DNA of 64,000 bases from Paenarthrobacter nicotinovorans. GTDB lineage: Bacteria; Actinomycetota; Actinomycetes; Actinomycetales; Micrococcaceae. Made by a program: the position numbers and the translations under genes. Positions 25,699-35,387 of this stretch are shown here, piece after piece (within the stretch, counting starts at the first letter, position 1; every line of letters begins with the position of its first letter). Location: positions 1 through 64,000 of the forward strand of contig NZ_SZVS01000005.1 in NCBI RefSeq assembly GCF_007670255.1. The letters run 5' to 3'. Under the pieces are notes generated by a model. The model made no database searches. It had not been told where the DNA came from and saw nothing but the letters and a program-made list of their open reading frames with translations.

Positions 25699-26688
25699 GT
25701 GACTGTTCCTCTTTCCATCCTCGACCTGGCGACCATCGGGAAGGGCCAGACGGTGGCGGAAAGCCTTGCGGGCAGTGTGGCGATGGCGCAAAAGGCTGAA
25801 GAACTGGGCTACCGGCGGGTTTGGTACGCCGAGCACCACAACATGTCCGCCATCGCATCGTCGGCCACGAGCGTATTGATCGCCCACGTGGCCGCGCACA
25901 CCAAGACCATCCGACTGGGCGCCGGCGGCGTCATGCTGCCCAACCACTCGCCGCTGACCATCGCGGAGCAGTTCGGCACACTTGAGACACTGCACCCGGG
26001 CCGGATCGACCTCGGTTTGGGACGTGCCCCGGGCAGCGACCAAAACACCATGCGTGCCCTGCGGCGCGACCATACATCCTCTGACCGGTTCCCGCAGGAC
26101 GTTCTCGAACTCCAGGGCTACCTCACCGGTCCCACCCGCATCCAGGGTGTTGAAGCGACGCCGGGCAAGGGCACCGACGTGCCGCTCTACATTCTTGGGT
26201 CCTCGCTGTTCGGCGCGCAGTTGGCCGCCCAACTGGGCCTGCCGTACGCCTTCGCTTCACACTTTGCCCCTGCCGCGCTCCAGGACGCCGTGGCCATTTA
26301 CCGCCGTGAGTTCAAGCCCTCGGAGCAGCTGGCTGAGCCGCATGTGATCGCGGGGGTCAACGTGACGGCGGCAGACAGCAATGCCGAGGCCCAGGCCATC
26401 CACCTGGCGGTGAAGCGTGCACGTGTCTCGCTGTTCTTCGGCGGCGGGCGCGAGTTCACCGACGACGAAGCAGACATGGTGCTCGATTCCCCGCAGGGCC
26501 AGCACATCGCCCAGATGATGAAGTTCTCCGCCGTCGGCACCAAGGACGTGGTCCGCGACTACCTTGATGAATTCGCCGCGTTCTCCGACGCCGACGAATT
26601 GATCGTGGCACACCAGAGCGTCGGCACGGAGGAGCGGTTGCGGTCCGTTGAGCTGCTGGCCGACGTCGCCGGACTCGTGCCGGCATAA
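25699..26688 (+). CDS. LLM-class flavin-dependent oxidoreductase
   Basis: 329 residues from GTG at 25699, with gaaagg upstream. Luciferase-like pattern: [43 protein letters not shown] and [14 protein letters not shown]. This is the YhbW/MsnO8-like branch, which uses reduced flavin; the substrate is unknown. It is divergent from the orphan binding protein and likely to be co-regulated. Confidence 0.92.
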   Translation: MTVPLSILDLATIGKGQTVAESLAGSVAMAQKAEELGYRRVWYAEHHNMSAIASSATSVLIAHVAAHTKTIRLGAGGVMLPNHSPLTIAEQFGTLETLHPGRIDLGLGRAPGSDQNTMRALRRDHTSSDRFPQDVLELQGYLTGPTRIQGVEATPGKGTDVPLYILGSSLFGAQLAAQLGLPYAFASHFAPAALQDAVAIYRREFKPSEQLAEPHVIAGVNVTAADSNAEAQAIHLAVKRARVSLFFGGGREFTDDEADMVLDSPQGQHIAQMMKFSAVGTKDVVRDYLDEFAAFSDADELIVAHQSVGTEERLRSVELLADVAGLVPA

Positions 26689-26716
26689 GCCCGGATAAAT
26701 CCAAGGAAAGACTTTA

Positions 26717-26735
26717 CTCGTTTGCAATAAACGAG
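26717..26735. promoter_or_regulatory. Hairpin/operator before GH15 fusion gene
   Basis: ctcgttt-gcaat-aaacgag, a perfect 7-bp inverted repeat about 60 bp before the GH15 gene. It could be a weak terminator of the monooxygenase gene or an operator. Confidence 0.35.
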
Positions 26736-26794
26736 GTAGGCAAGCGAAACCCATCGGGCGGAAACTTTAGCTATCCGCTTCGGAAGGATTCGCT

Positions 26795-29431
26795 ATGCCT
26801 GCGCCTTTAAACCAGACAGTCGCCGATTCAGCACTGCTGATGAAGTCACTCCCACTTGGCCTCCTGAGAACGGTTCTTCAGTCCGACGCGGAGAATGGGA
26901 TCACGCCGGAGTTGTTCGCGGAGCTCCGGATCCTGTCGCGGGTCCCCGGCCTTCTGGTCGCCTGCAATTACGGCGGAACGCTCTGCTCGGCCGAAGGCGT
27001 CTCCACCGAAACCTTGCCCTTGGACAGTGCGGCCGTCGCCCTCCGTGCACTTGCGGCCCTCCCCAACACGCACGCCGCCATCATTTCCGGCAGGTCCTTG
27101 CGCGACTTGGCGGCGGTATCCCGTCTCCCGGCCGAGGTTCATCTGGTGGGCTCACATGGCGTCGAGTTCGACATGGGCTACGCCTATACGCTCTCCCTCG
27201 CGACGGAACAGCTGCTCCAGCAGGTGACTACTGCCCTTACCGAAGCCGTGGGTTTCGAGAAAGGCATCAGCGTTGTCCGGAAACCGGTAGGAGTGGGTGT
27301 GCACACGCGTCCCGCGACGCCGGAAGTCGTGGAAAGAGCAACGTTCGCGGCGCAGAAAATCGCCATCGAGTTCGGCATGTACTTCATCGTGGACGGGTCC
27401 GTCCTGGATCTTACGGTGGAGGAGCCCGCCAAGGGCCAGGCACTGGAACAGTTGCGCGCGCGGTTGGGCGTCAGCGCCGCCCTTTACGCCGGCGATGCCG
27501 AAAGCGACGAGAAGGCGCTCGCTACCCTGCGCGGCCCCGACCTTGGATTGCACGTGGGGCCAGGGAGCACGACGGCGGGACACACCATTCCGGACCCGGA
27601 AGCCTTTGCGCGCGTGCTGGCTTTGTTGTTCGAACTCCGGCGCGCATGGCTGTTCGGTGAGGACGCCGTGGGCTTGGAACGGCACTCGATGATCGGCAAT
27701 GGAACATCCACCGCACTCCTCACACCGGATGCCAAGGTTTGCTGGATGAGCCACCCCTTGCCCGATTCGGGTTCATTGTTCGCCCATATCCTGGGCGGCG
27801 ACCCCGCCGGGCACTTCAGCATCGAACCGGTGAAGCCCTCGCCGGTGCTGGCGCAGCGTTACGTGGACAACACCATGATTGTTGAGACCCGTTGGACTGA
27901 CGTCACTGTCACCGACTACCTGGAACCTGCTCCAGAGGGCATCACCAGCCTGGTCCGAGTCCTGTCCGGGACCGGTTCGGCGCGCGTGGTTTTTGCGCCC
28001 CGGCCCGACTACGCCAACGCCCCGTTCAGCATGGAGATCCGCGGCGAAGAAGTGCACATCCTCGGCACCTCGGACCCCATCATCCTGGCGGCCCCCGGGG
28101 TTGCCTTCACCATCACCAGCGACGGCCGCTTCGCAACTGCCACCGCGGAAGTCGCGCTCGGTGATGGGCCCATTGTCCTGAACATGCGCTGCGGTGATAC
28201 CGAGCCGCCGCCCGCGGACCCGGACGGAGAGCCGATGAGGCGTGCCGCCGTCGGACGTGACATGCGCGAGTGGGTCAGGACGCTGCAGCTGCCCACCATG
28301 AAACCGTCGCTGGTCCGCCGGTCTGCCCTGGTGCTGAAATCGCTGGTTCACGAGCCGACAGGCGCTGTCCTGGCCGCCCCCACGACGTCGTTGCCGGAGG
28401 GAATCGGTGGGACGCGCAACTGGGATTACCGCTACTGTTGGCTGCGCGACGGGTCCATGACGGTCAACGCGCTGGTGTCGTTGGGGTCCACCAACGAGGC
28501 GCACGGTTTCCTGGATTGGCTGGGCCGGATCCTGGAGAACGCGCCCGGGCCTGAATGGTTGCACCCGCTGTATTCGGTCACCGGCGCGCCCCTGTCCACG
28601 GAAGCGATCGTGGAGAGCCTGCCCGGTTATGCCGGTTCGCGTCCCGTGCGCATTGGAAACGCCGCTGACCACCAGGTCCAGCTGGACGTGTTTGGGCCCA
28701 TCGCCGAGCTGATTGGCGATCTTGCCGAGCGCCAGGACTTCCTGCCCGACGAGCATTGGTTCCTGATGGAGCAGATGGCCCATGCCGTCATGGCGCGTTG
28801 GCATGAGCCCGACCACGGCATCTGGGAGGCCCGGCGCGCGCCCCGGCACCACGTCTACACCAAGACGATGTGTTGGGTGACGCTGGACCGTGCCGTGAAA
28901 ACTGCGGTGAAGCACGGCCGGGTCCCCCACGCTGACTGGGCCCCTGAGGCAGCCATCATTCGCGATGAGGTTCTTCGCGAGGGCTGGGACGAGTCGGCCC
29001 GGTCCTACACTGTGGCCTACGACAGCCCTGACCTTGACGCAGCCGTCCTGCACATCGGCCTCTCGGGGCTCCTGGATGTCCAGGACCAACGGTTCCTGGA
29101 TACGGTCACCGCTGTAGAGCGGGAGCTGCGGGTGGGGCCAACCGTTTTCCGGTACAGGTACGACGACGGCCTGCCGGGTTTGGAGGGCGGCTTCCACATT
29201 TGCACCACCTGGCTGATCGAGGCGTACTTGGCCGTGGGGCGTTTGGATGACGCGCTTGAGTTGTTCAACCAGCTGGTGGCTTTGTTCGGCCCAACCGGTT
29301 TGCTGCCCGAAGAGTACGATCCCGCGACCGAAACCCACCTGGGCAACCACCCGCAGGCGTACTCACACCTTGGTTTCATCCGTTGCGCCCAGCTCCTGGA
29401 CCACTACCTGGCCTCCACCGACGTCGAATAA
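26795..29431 (+). CDS. GH15 glycosidase fused to degenerate trehalose-phosphatase domain
   Basis: 878 residues. Residues about 45-280 match trehalose-6-phosphate phosphatase (HAD fold): IISGRSLRDL at about 96, YAGDAESDEKAL at 231-242. The HAD nucleophile motif, normally D-x-D-G-T, reads NYGGT at 58-62, so both essential aspartates are lost and phosphatase activity is unlikely. From about 290 to 870 a glycoside hydrolase family 15 (glucoamylase/trehalase) module is present, with GTRNWDYRYCWLRD at about 538-551. No signal peptide, so cytosolic. A role in trehalose breakdown is plausible, with the HAD part possibly sensing a sugar phosphate. Confidence 0.9.
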   Translation: MPAPLNQTVADSALLMKSLPLGLLRTVLQSDAENGITPELFAELRILSRVPGLLVACNYGGTLCSAEGVSTETLPLDSAAVALRALAALPNTHAAIISGRSLRDLAAVSRLPAEVHLVGSHGVEFDMGYAYTLSLATEQLLQQVTTALTEAVGFEKGISVVRKPVGVGVHTRPATPEVVERATFAAQKIAIEFGMYFIVDGSVLDLTVEEPAKGQALEQLRARLGVSAALYAGDAESDEKALATLRGPDLGLHVGPGSTTAGHTIPDPEAFARVLALLFELRRAWLFGEDAVGLERHSMIGNGTSTALLTPDAKVCWMSHPLPDSGSLFAHILGGDPAGHFSIEPVKPSPVLAQRYVDNTMIVETRWTDVTVTDYLEPAPEGITSLVRVLSGTGSARVVFAPRPDYANAPFSMEIRGEEVHILGTSDPIILAAPGVAFTITSDGRFATATAEVALGDGPIVLNMRCGDTEPPPADPDGEPMRRAAVGRDMREWVRTLQLPTMKPSLVRRSALVLKSLVHEPTGAVLAAPTTSLPEGIGGTRNWDYRYCWLRDGSMTVNALVSLGSTNEAHGFLDWLGRILENAPGPEWLHPLYSVTGAPLSTEAIVESLPGYAGSRPVRIGNAADHQVQLDVFGPIAELIGDLAERQDFLPDEHWFLMEQMAHAVMARWHEPDHGIWEARRAPRHHVYTKTMCWVTLDRAVKTAVKHGRVPHADWAPEAAIIRDEVLREGWDESARSYTVAYDSPDLDAAVLHIGLSGLLDVQDQRFLDTVTAVERELRVGPTVFRYRYDDGLPGLEGGFHICTTWLIEAYLAVGRLDDALELFNQLVALFGPTGLLPEEYDPATETHLGNHPQAYSHLGFIRCAQLLDHYLASTDVE

Positions 29432-29452
29432 CCCGCCTTGGTCGAGGGGGCG

Positions 29453-30379
29453 TCAGGTGAGCAGCAACGCCACTGCGATCATCGCCGGGACGGCCACGAT
29501 CGTGGTGATCAGCACGGTGTCCTTGGCCACGGTGATTCCCGCCTGGTAACGGTTGGCCGCGACGAACACGTTCTGGGCCGTGGGCAGGGCTGCCGTGACT
29601 ACCGCGGCGAACAGTGCGTGCCCGTCCATTCCCAAGGCAAACCTGGCGAAGAGGTACGCGACCAGCGGATGCACCACGAGTTTGAAGCCGCTGGCCAGCA
29701 GGGTGTCGAGCCGGCGTCCGGAGGACTTCTGCAAGGGCCGTGAACCGTTCAGGCTCATGCCGAACGCCATCAGCATCGCCGGAATCGCGGCCCCGCCAAT
29801 GAGATGGATGGGTTCGAGAATGAGGGTGGGCAGCTGGAAGCCGGTACCTGCGACCAAGAGCCCCAGCGCAGAGCCTACGATCATCGGGTTCTTGACGATC
29901 ATCAGGACAAAGCGCAGGGGAGTGGTGCGGTGCGAACTGGTGCTGGCGTCCAGGGCCATGAGGTACATCGGGGTGAAGAACGCCAGTTGGAAGATCAGCA
30001 GCGGCGCTACGTAACTGGCGTCGCCGAGGACAAACACGGCAATGGGAATGCCGAGGTTCGCAGAGTTTGCCAGGGACGCACTCATGGAGGACATGAGGGC
30101 TTCGGGCATGGAACGTTTGAGCCAGAACTTCACCAGCAGGAAGAACAACAGCCCCGTCATCACGGCGCCCACGGCCGTGACTAGGAGCGGTGCGGCGAAG
30201 ACGTCGTGCAGCTTCGCTTTGCTCAGGGTCTCGAACAGCAGCGCCGGGCTGGCCACGAAGAACGTCAGCGAGCTGAGCACTGATCGCGCATTCTCTCCCA
30301 GGATGTTGCGCCGCCCGACGAACATGCCCACCAGGATGATGGCCCACACCACGAAGAACCCGGACAGGACGCCGATCAT
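29453..30379 (-). CDS. AEC family transporter
   Basis: 308 residues with about ten hydrophobic helices, including the family signature region SANLGIPIAVFVLGDASYVAPLLIFQLA and TALPTAQNVFVAANRY near the end. Auxin-efflux-carrier-like proteins export or exchange organic acids such as malate or malonate; the cargo is unknown. It shares clear similarity with the product of 31153-32076 on the other side of panD. The ATG at 30379 is the natural start. Confidence 0.92.
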   Translation of the reverse strand: MIGVLSGFFVVWAIILVGMFVGRRNILGENARSVLSSLTFFVASPALLFETLSKAKLHDVFAAPLLVTAVGAVMTGLLFFLLVKFWLKRSMPEALMSSMSASLANSANLGIPIAVFVLGDASYVAPLLIFQLAFFTPMYLMALDASTSSHRTTPLRFVLMIVKNPMIVGSALGLLVAGTGFQLPTLILEPIHLIGGAAIPAMLMAFGMSLNGSRPLQKSSGRRLDTLLASGFKLVVHPLVAYLFARFALGMDGHALFAAVVTAALPTAQNVFVAANRYQAGITVAKDTVLITTIVAVPAMIAVALLLT

Positions 30380-30482
30380 GACAGCGTGCGGGCGGGTTTT
30401 CGTTGGTTCACGAACTACAGCCTAGCCAGAACTGCCGCCTGAGTAAGCGTTTTCAGGTACACGTTCCGCCATGTGGACCCGG

Positions 30483-30543
30483 AGTTTTTGTACACCTCAT
30501 GAGCCTAAGGGGGCCTTCTAGGGGCGGTAGCTGTACAAAAACT
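30483..30543. repeat. Spaced 12-bp inverted repeat
   Basis: agtttttgtaca (30483-30494) and its perfect complement tgtacaaaaact (30532-30543), separated by 37 bp, between the AEC gene and panD. The right arm doubles as the T tract of the panD terminator on the minus strand. The left arm could be an operator for the AEC gene. Confidence 0.6.
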
Positions 30544-30576
30544 ACGACGTCGGGACTCAGGTGAGTGCCGACGTCG
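30535..30576 (-). terminator. Intrinsic terminator of panD
   Basis: On the minus strand: cgacgtcgg stem (30568-30576 with 30545-30553), inner actca/tgagt pairing, then tagttttt. A GC-rich stem followed by a T run just past the panD stop. Confidence 0.8.
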
Positions 30577-30594
30577 AGCGTTGTTGCTGAAAAC

Positions 30595-31026
30595 TTAGCT
30601 GAGGTGCGCCGCGTTGCTCAGTGCGTGGGGCGGGCGCATGAGGCCAGGAGTGTGGGCTTCGGCGGGGTCGTTGCCGAGCTGCACGATCTTGTTGTCCTTG
30701 CCCACGTGGACCACCTTGGGCTCGTAAGCCCGCGCCTCTTCGGTGGTCATCTCCGCGTACGTGATGAGGATGACCGTGTCGCCGACATGAACCATGTGGG
30801 CGGCAGCGCCGTTGATTCCAATCACGCCGGAACCGCGCTCACCGGCGATGGTGTACGTCTCCAGCCGGGCACCGTTGGTGACATCCACGATGGAGACAAG
30901 CTCACCGGGAAGGATGTCGGCCGCGTCCAGGAGGTCCAGGTCGACAGTGACTGAGCCGACATAGTGAAGATCGGCGTGGGTCACCGTTGCGCGGTGGATC
31001 TTGGACTTGAACATTGTGCGGATCAT
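30595..31026 (-). CDS. panD: Aspartate 1-decarboxylase
   Basis: 143 residues. Makes beta-alanine from L-aspartate for pantothenate and CoA synthesis, using a pyruvoyl group formed by self-cleavage between Gly24 and Ser25. The cleavage site HYVGSVTVD is intact. The N-terminal [16 protein letters not shown] and the GINGAAAH turn are typical of the family. The C-terminal 20 residues are an extension beyond the usual ~120-residue core, as in other actinobacteria. The gene is monocistronic with its own terminator and lies between two AEC transporter genes. Confidence 0.97.
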   Translation of the reverse strand: MIRTMFKSKIHRATVTHADLHYVGSVTVDLDLLDAADILPGELVSIVDVTNGARLETYTIAGERGSGVIGINGAAAHMVHVGDTVILITYAEMTTEEARAYEPKVVHVGKDNKIVQLGNDPAEAHTPGLMRPPHALSNAAHLS

Positions 31027-31152
31027 AGTGGCACCAGTTTAGCGCGGGACCCTCGTCCGGCGCTGTGACGTAGCAGACGTTCGGGCCTTTGCGCTGGTGA
31101 AAACGGTTACTATCGCTAGGGTCGGAACAGCCCTAACTGAAGGATAAGAAGC

Positions 31153-32076
31153 TTGGACGGAGTGCTGAAGGGCTTCTTTGTAGTAGGCGTGGTCCTGCTG
31201 GTGGGCTACATTCTGGGCAAGACAAATGCGCTGGGGCCGCAGGGGAGCAAAGTACTTTCGACCCTGACCTTCATGGTGGGCCTGCCAAGCCTGATGTTCT
31301 CCACCATTGCGTCCCGTCACATCTCCGACATCTTGAGTCCAACCGGCCTGATCTCTGTGGTTACTGCCTCTGCCGTGATGCTGGTCTTCGCAGTTTGCGG
31401 TGCCGTTTTTCGTTGGGGAGTCAGGCGGACCACCATTGGCGCCCTGGCCACCGGGATTGTGAATTCCACCAACTTGGGCGTTCCCTTGTCCCTCTACATC
31501 CTGGGCAGCACCACCTACGTTGTTCCCATCATGCTCTTCCAGTTGGCCTTGGTGACGCCGATTGCGCTCACCATCCTGGACCTGACCAACCCCACCGCCA
31601 CGAAAGTATCCGTGTGGCGCATCCTTGCCACGCCCTTCCGTAATCCTGTGACGGTTGCCGCCATCCTCGGCGTGCTGGTGAGCGCCCTCGGACTGGAACT
31701 GCCGGACTGGACCCTCGACCCCTTGAAGCTGGTGGCGCAACTCGCGGTGCCGCTCATGCTGATCATCTTCGGCATGTCACTGCATGGACTCTCCGCTGGG
31801 CAGGGGACAGGGGACCGCGCGCCCACTACCCTGGCCATCGTTCTGAAGTCCGTGATTCAACCGGCGATGGCATGGGTGCTGGCGGCGTTTGTGTTCCGGC
31901 TGGATTCCTTCAGCACCTTCGTGGTCACAGCCTGCGCGATCCTGCCTACCGGCCAGAATGTGGTGCTCTATGCGCTCAGGTACGGCGTGGGGCAGAAGAT
32001 CGCCCAGTCGACGGCGGTGGTCACGTCCATGTTGGCGGTGCCGCTGCTGCTGGGCGCGGCGTGGGTGATGGGGTGA
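31153..32076 (+). CDS. AEC family transporter
   Basis: 307 residues with about ten membrane helices. The family segment VNSTNLGVPLSLYILGSTTYVVPIMLFQLALVTP and the C-terminal ILPTGQNVVLYALRYG closely parallel those of the AEC gene at 29453-30379, pointing to paralogues. The start is TTG at 31153 behind an aagga site. Divergent from panD. Cargo unknown. Confidence 0.9.
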   Translation: MDGVLKGFFVVGVVLLVGYILGKTNALGPQGSKVLSTLTFMVGLPSLMFSTIASRHISDILSPTGLISVVTASAVMLVFAVCGAVFRWGVRRTTIGALATGIVNSTNLGVPLSLYILGSTTYVVPIMLFQLALVTPIALTILDLTNPTATKVSVWRILATPFRNPVTVAAILGVLVSALGLELPDWTLDPLKLVAQLAVPLMLIIFGMSLHGLSAGQGTGDRAPTTLAIVLKSVIQPAMAWVLAAFVFRLDSFSTFVVTACAILPTGQNVVLYALRYGVGQKIAQSTAVVTSMLAVPLLLGAAWVMG

Positions 32077-32174
32077 GGCGGCCGACGGGCCCGAATCGCG
32101 AAGTCGCGGCAAACACGCCAGAACCCCTGGAAAGTTCCGGCGACCACGCACGTTTCCCGCGAACAGGAGGAATC

Positions 32175-32453
32175 ATGACCGAAGTACAACTCACTGGGCA
32201 ACTCGTATGCCAGGACCTTGATGAGGCGGCGGTCGTCGTCGAACATCTGGCCCGCCACATCGAATTGACGCTCGCCGAACCCGGCTGCGTCTCCTTCCAA
32301 GTGAACGCAACCGAGGACCCCTGGGTGTGGCAGGTCGATGAATTGTTCGACGACGCCGCATCATTCCGAGCACATCAAGACCGCGTCGCTGCCAGCGAAT
32401 GGGGCCGGGCCACGGCCGGCATCCAGCGCCGCTATACGGTGACGGGACTCTGA
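32175..32453 (+). CDS. ABM/YgiN-type small monooxygenase
   Basis: 92 residues. Antibiotic-biosynthesis-monooxygenase fold: EHLARHIELTLAEPGCVSFQVN in the middle and DELFDDAASFRAHQD next, typical of putative quinol monooxygenases that act without cofactor. The ATG at 32175 is placed by a perfect aggagg 4 bp upstream. It stands alone between the AEC gene and the converging rhamnose operon. Confidence 0.85.
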   Translation: MTEVQLTGQLVCQDLDEAAVVVEHLARHIELTLAEPGCVSFQVNATEDPWVWQVDELFDDAASFRAHQDRVAASEWGRATAGIQRRYTVTGL

Positions 32454-32520
32454 CTCAAACCCAAAGCCGTGGTGGGCATGGTGGGCCGTCCGGTTTCCGG
32501 GCCGCCCATCACGCACCTTG

Positions 32521-33822
32521 TCAGACGGCCACCCGGTCCTTCGCCGGGTCATCCTCGCCATACCGCTCCTGCTCGATCTCCTCCAGGGACTTGCCCATCG
32601 TATTCGGTGCCCAGATCACACCGATGAGTAGTGCTGCCACCAGCGCGCCGATCATGATGAGGCCCACGAACGGGACGCCCTGCTCGGCGAGCAATGTGGG
32701 GAACCAGTAGCTGAGCAAACCCACGACGATGCGGGCCACGAAGAACAAGACGCCCTGGGCGCTGGCCCTGTAGCGGGTGGCGAAGATTTCTGCGGCCCAC
32801 AAGGCGTAGAAGGCCTGCGCGCCAATACCTGCCGAGATGCCCCACAACGCCGCGAAGATGATCAGCACCGGCGTTGTCACGTGGACGAAAACCAGCAGGA
32901 CCCAAGCCGCAATCCCAAGCACGGCACCGATGCCGTATAGGAGCCGCCGGTCGATGCGGTCGCCGTACTTCATGAAACCGAAATAGGTAGCGAGCACAGT
33001 CAGAGTCCACAGGAGAACCTGCAGGAGGTTTTGCTCGGTTGCCGACTCGACGCCCGAGGACTCGTAAACACGGGGCATGAAGATTCCCATCTGGCCAGCC
33101 ACCAGGTTCCACAGTGCGTACACGCCCGTCAGGAACAGCAACGCCTTCAAGTTGGTGACTTTGGTCAACAGCTCCCTGTAGTTGCGCCGTTTCACGCCGC
33201 CAGCCACTTCGGCCTTGCGCACCTCGTTGGACTTCTTCCACGTTTCGGACTCTGAAAGCCGACGCCGGATCCACCACGTGATGAAAGCGATGATGAATAG
33301 GTGCCCAAAAATCAGACGACTACCCAGAAGGCCCAAGGGGACCACGAGCGTAGCCAGCAGGAACACCAGTGCGGGTGCCAGGGACCAGGCGAACTGCGCC
33401 GTGCCGACGTGCTTGGCTCGCTGTTCCGACGGGGCTTCTTCGGCAATGTACGTCCAAGCCACAGGGACACCTGCGCCGACGGCGATGCCGGTAAGGACTA
33501 CGCCGACGATCAGCATCCACGGGGCCACCGCGAAAATCACCAGCAGAGTACCGAGCATGTAGATGATGAGGTCGTAGGTGTAGATGAACTTACGGCCATA
33601 GCGGTCGCCCAGAGGACCGCCGATCATGGCACCTACGGCGGAGCCGAAAGCGTTGGCGCTCAAGGCTGCGATCAGCCCGACGGCAAGGTTGCTGAAGCCG
33701 AAATGCTCCTGCCAGAGTGTGAGGCTGGTGGCCAAAGCGATGATCGAGCCAGCCTCGATGTAGTTGGACATGGATACTGCGACAGTTGCTTTCCATCCGC
33801 CAAGTGCGGGGGAGTTGGTCAT
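32521..33822 (-). CDS. MFS sugar transporter, probable L-rhamnose porter
   Basis: 433 residues with 12 predicted helices. The loop 2-3 motif GGPLGDRYGRKF is intact. The metabolite/sugar porter type is suggested by the repeated GDRIDRR-like motif and central Arg/Lys-rich loop. It is the last gene of the rhamnose operon, 86 bp after rhaB, and no rhamnose ABC genes are present, so rhamnose import is the likely function (inference). Confidence 0.88.
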   Translation of the reverse strand: MTNSPALGGWKATVAVSMSNYIEAGSIIALATSLTLWQEHFGFSNLAVGLIAALSANAFGSAVGAMIGGPLGDRYGRKFIYTYDLIIYMLGTLLVIFAVAPWMLIVGVVLTGIAVGAGVPVAWTYIAEEAPSEQRAKHVGTAQFAWSLAPALVFLLATLVVPLGLLGSRLIFGHLFIIAFITWWIRRRLSESETWKKSNEVRKAEVAGGVKRRNYRELLTKVTNLKALLFLTGVYALWNLVAGQMGIFMPRVYESSGVESATEQNLLQVLLWTLTVLATYFGFMKYGDRIDRRLLYGIGAVLGIAAWVLLVFVHVTTPVLIIFAALWGISAGIGAQAFYALWAAEIFATRYRASAQGVLFFVARIVVGLLSYWFPTLLAEQGVPFVGLIMIGALVAALLIGVIWAPNTMGKSLEEIEQERYGEDDPAKDRVAV

Positions 33823-33908
33823 GGTGAACCTTTCCGTGATGACCTCGTTGACATCGATGACCCACCGGCTGTGTCGGCAGCTGGCGGACGGAGCGCATTG
33901 GCCGCTCC

Positions 33909-35387
33909 CTAAAGTGTGGCGAGCGCTTCCCCGAGCCCGTACCGCACCAATTCCGTTCCCGCGCTAGCGAGCGCCCGAAGCTCAGCCAAGCCCCCGTCCA
34001 CCACACCTGCAGCCCGCGCCTGAACCAGGACATTGCCCAGGGCAGTAGCCTCCACAGGGCCGGCCACCACAGGCTTTCCCGTGGCGTTGGCCGTGAGCTG
34101 GCACAGGAGCTTGTTCTGTGACCCGCCGCCAACGATGTGCACCACGCTGGTGCTGCGGCCGGTGAGCCGTTCGGCGTCGTCCAGTGTCCGGGCGTAAGCA
34201 GAGGCGAGGCTGTCCAGGATGCACCGCACGACGGCGGCGGGCCGGTCAGCGAGCACGTCACCGTTGCGCTGCGCGGCTGCGCGGATGCGCTCGGGCATGT
34301 TGCCCGGGGCGGTGAACACGGGGTCGTCGGCGTCAATCTGTGGCCCACCCGCCGGGAGTGCGGCGGCGGCGTCGAGCAGGGCAGGCAGTGATTGGGTGAA
34401 GCCCTGGGCTGCCCAGGAACGTTGGCATTCGCTGAGTAACCAGAGTCCACCGACGTTGCGCAGGTACCGGATTGTCCCGTCTACGCCGCGTTCGTTGGTG
34501 AAGTTGGCTGTGCGGCTGGCTTCGGAGAGGACGGGCTCGGGAAGTTCCACGCCCACCAGCGACCACGTTCCCGAGGAAATGTAGGCAAAGTCCTCTGCAG
34601 ACGCAGGAACAGCAGCGACGGCAGATGCTGTGTCGTGCGAACCGACGGCAACCACTTCGGTGTCAGCGGGAAGCCCCGTACGCTCCACGATCACAGGCAG
34701 GAGCGCACCCACGGTTTCCCCGGGCTGGATCAGTGGCGGGAAAATGTCCCGGGGCAGGCCCAGGGTGTCCAGGAAAGCCGTGGCCCATTCACCGGCTACG
34801 GCATCCAACAAACCTGTAGTGGACGCATTGGTGGCTTCGGTCCGGCGCTCGCCGGTAAGCATGAAAGCGATCAGGTCCGGGATGAGAAGGGCCTGCACAC
34901 CTTCAAGCGAACGTTCGGCAGCCAGCTGGTACACCGTGTTGAACTGCAGGAACTGCAGTCCCGTGGTCGCGTAGAGTTTCTCCGGCGGGATGAGCGCGTG
35001 GACTCGTGAGACGGCGGAATGGCACCGCTCGTCGCGGTAGCTGAAGGGCACTGAGACCAACGTTCCCGCGGAATCCACAAGCCCGTAGTCCACAGCCCAT
35101 GTATCGATGCCAATGCTTGCGATCCGCTCCCCGCGTGCAGCGGCAACGGAAGCTGCCGCCGCCAGGCCCTCGAGAACCTCAGCGAAGAGGACGTCGAAGT
35201 CCCAGTGGAGGCCGCCGTCGAGCTCTATGACCCCGTTGGGAAAGCGGTGGATCGTCTCGAGGGAAACGCCTGTGGAGGGAGAGACGCGGCCGAGCATGAC
35301 GCGTCCGGAGGAGGCGCCAATGTCGACGGCGGCGAACACGCCAGGGGCGGGACGACCGCCGTCGACATCACCGAGGACACCACTCAT
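33909..35387 (-). CDS. rhaB: Rhamnulokinase
   Basis: 492 residues, FGGY kinase. Phosphorylates L-rhamnulose to L-rhamnulose 1-phosphate with ATP. The N-terminal phosphate loop region (AAVDIGASSGRVMLGRV), the substrate motif IGIDTWAVDYGLVD and the C-terminal ATP motif VHIVGGGSQNKLLCQLTA are intact. Its ATG overlaps the stop of the upstream aldolase gene by 4 bp. Confidence 0.95.
   Translation of the reverse strand: MSGVLGDVDGGRPAPGVFAAVDIGASSGRVMLGRVSPSTGVSLETIHRFPNGVIELDGGLHWDFDVLFAEVLEGLAAAASVAAARGERIASIGIDTWAVDYGLVDSAGTLVSVPFSYRDERCHSAVSRVHALIPPEKLYATTGLQFLQFNTVYQLAAERSLEGVQALLIPDLIAFMLTGERRTEATNASTTGLLDAVAGEWATAFLDTLGLPRDIFPPLIQPGETVGALLPVIVERTGLPADTEVVAVGSHDTASAVAAVPASAEDFAYISSGTWSLVGVELPEPVLSEASRTANFTNERGVDGTIRYLRNVGGLWLLSECQRSWAAQGFTQSLPALLDAAAALPAGGPQIDADDPVFTAPGNMPERIRAAAQRNGDVLADRPAAVVRCILDSLASAYARTLDDAERLTGRSTSVVHIVGGGSQNKLLCQLTANATGKPVVAGPVEATALGNVLVQARAAGVVDGGLAELRALASAGTELVRYGLGEALATL

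Noticed and set aside
27773..29350. 525-aa minus-strand frame
   Set aside because: Antisense shadow of the GH15 domain; no recognisable fold.
33890..33908. ggagcg/cgctcc hairpin after rhaB
   Set aside because: Six-bp stem without T tract; could be chance in this composition.
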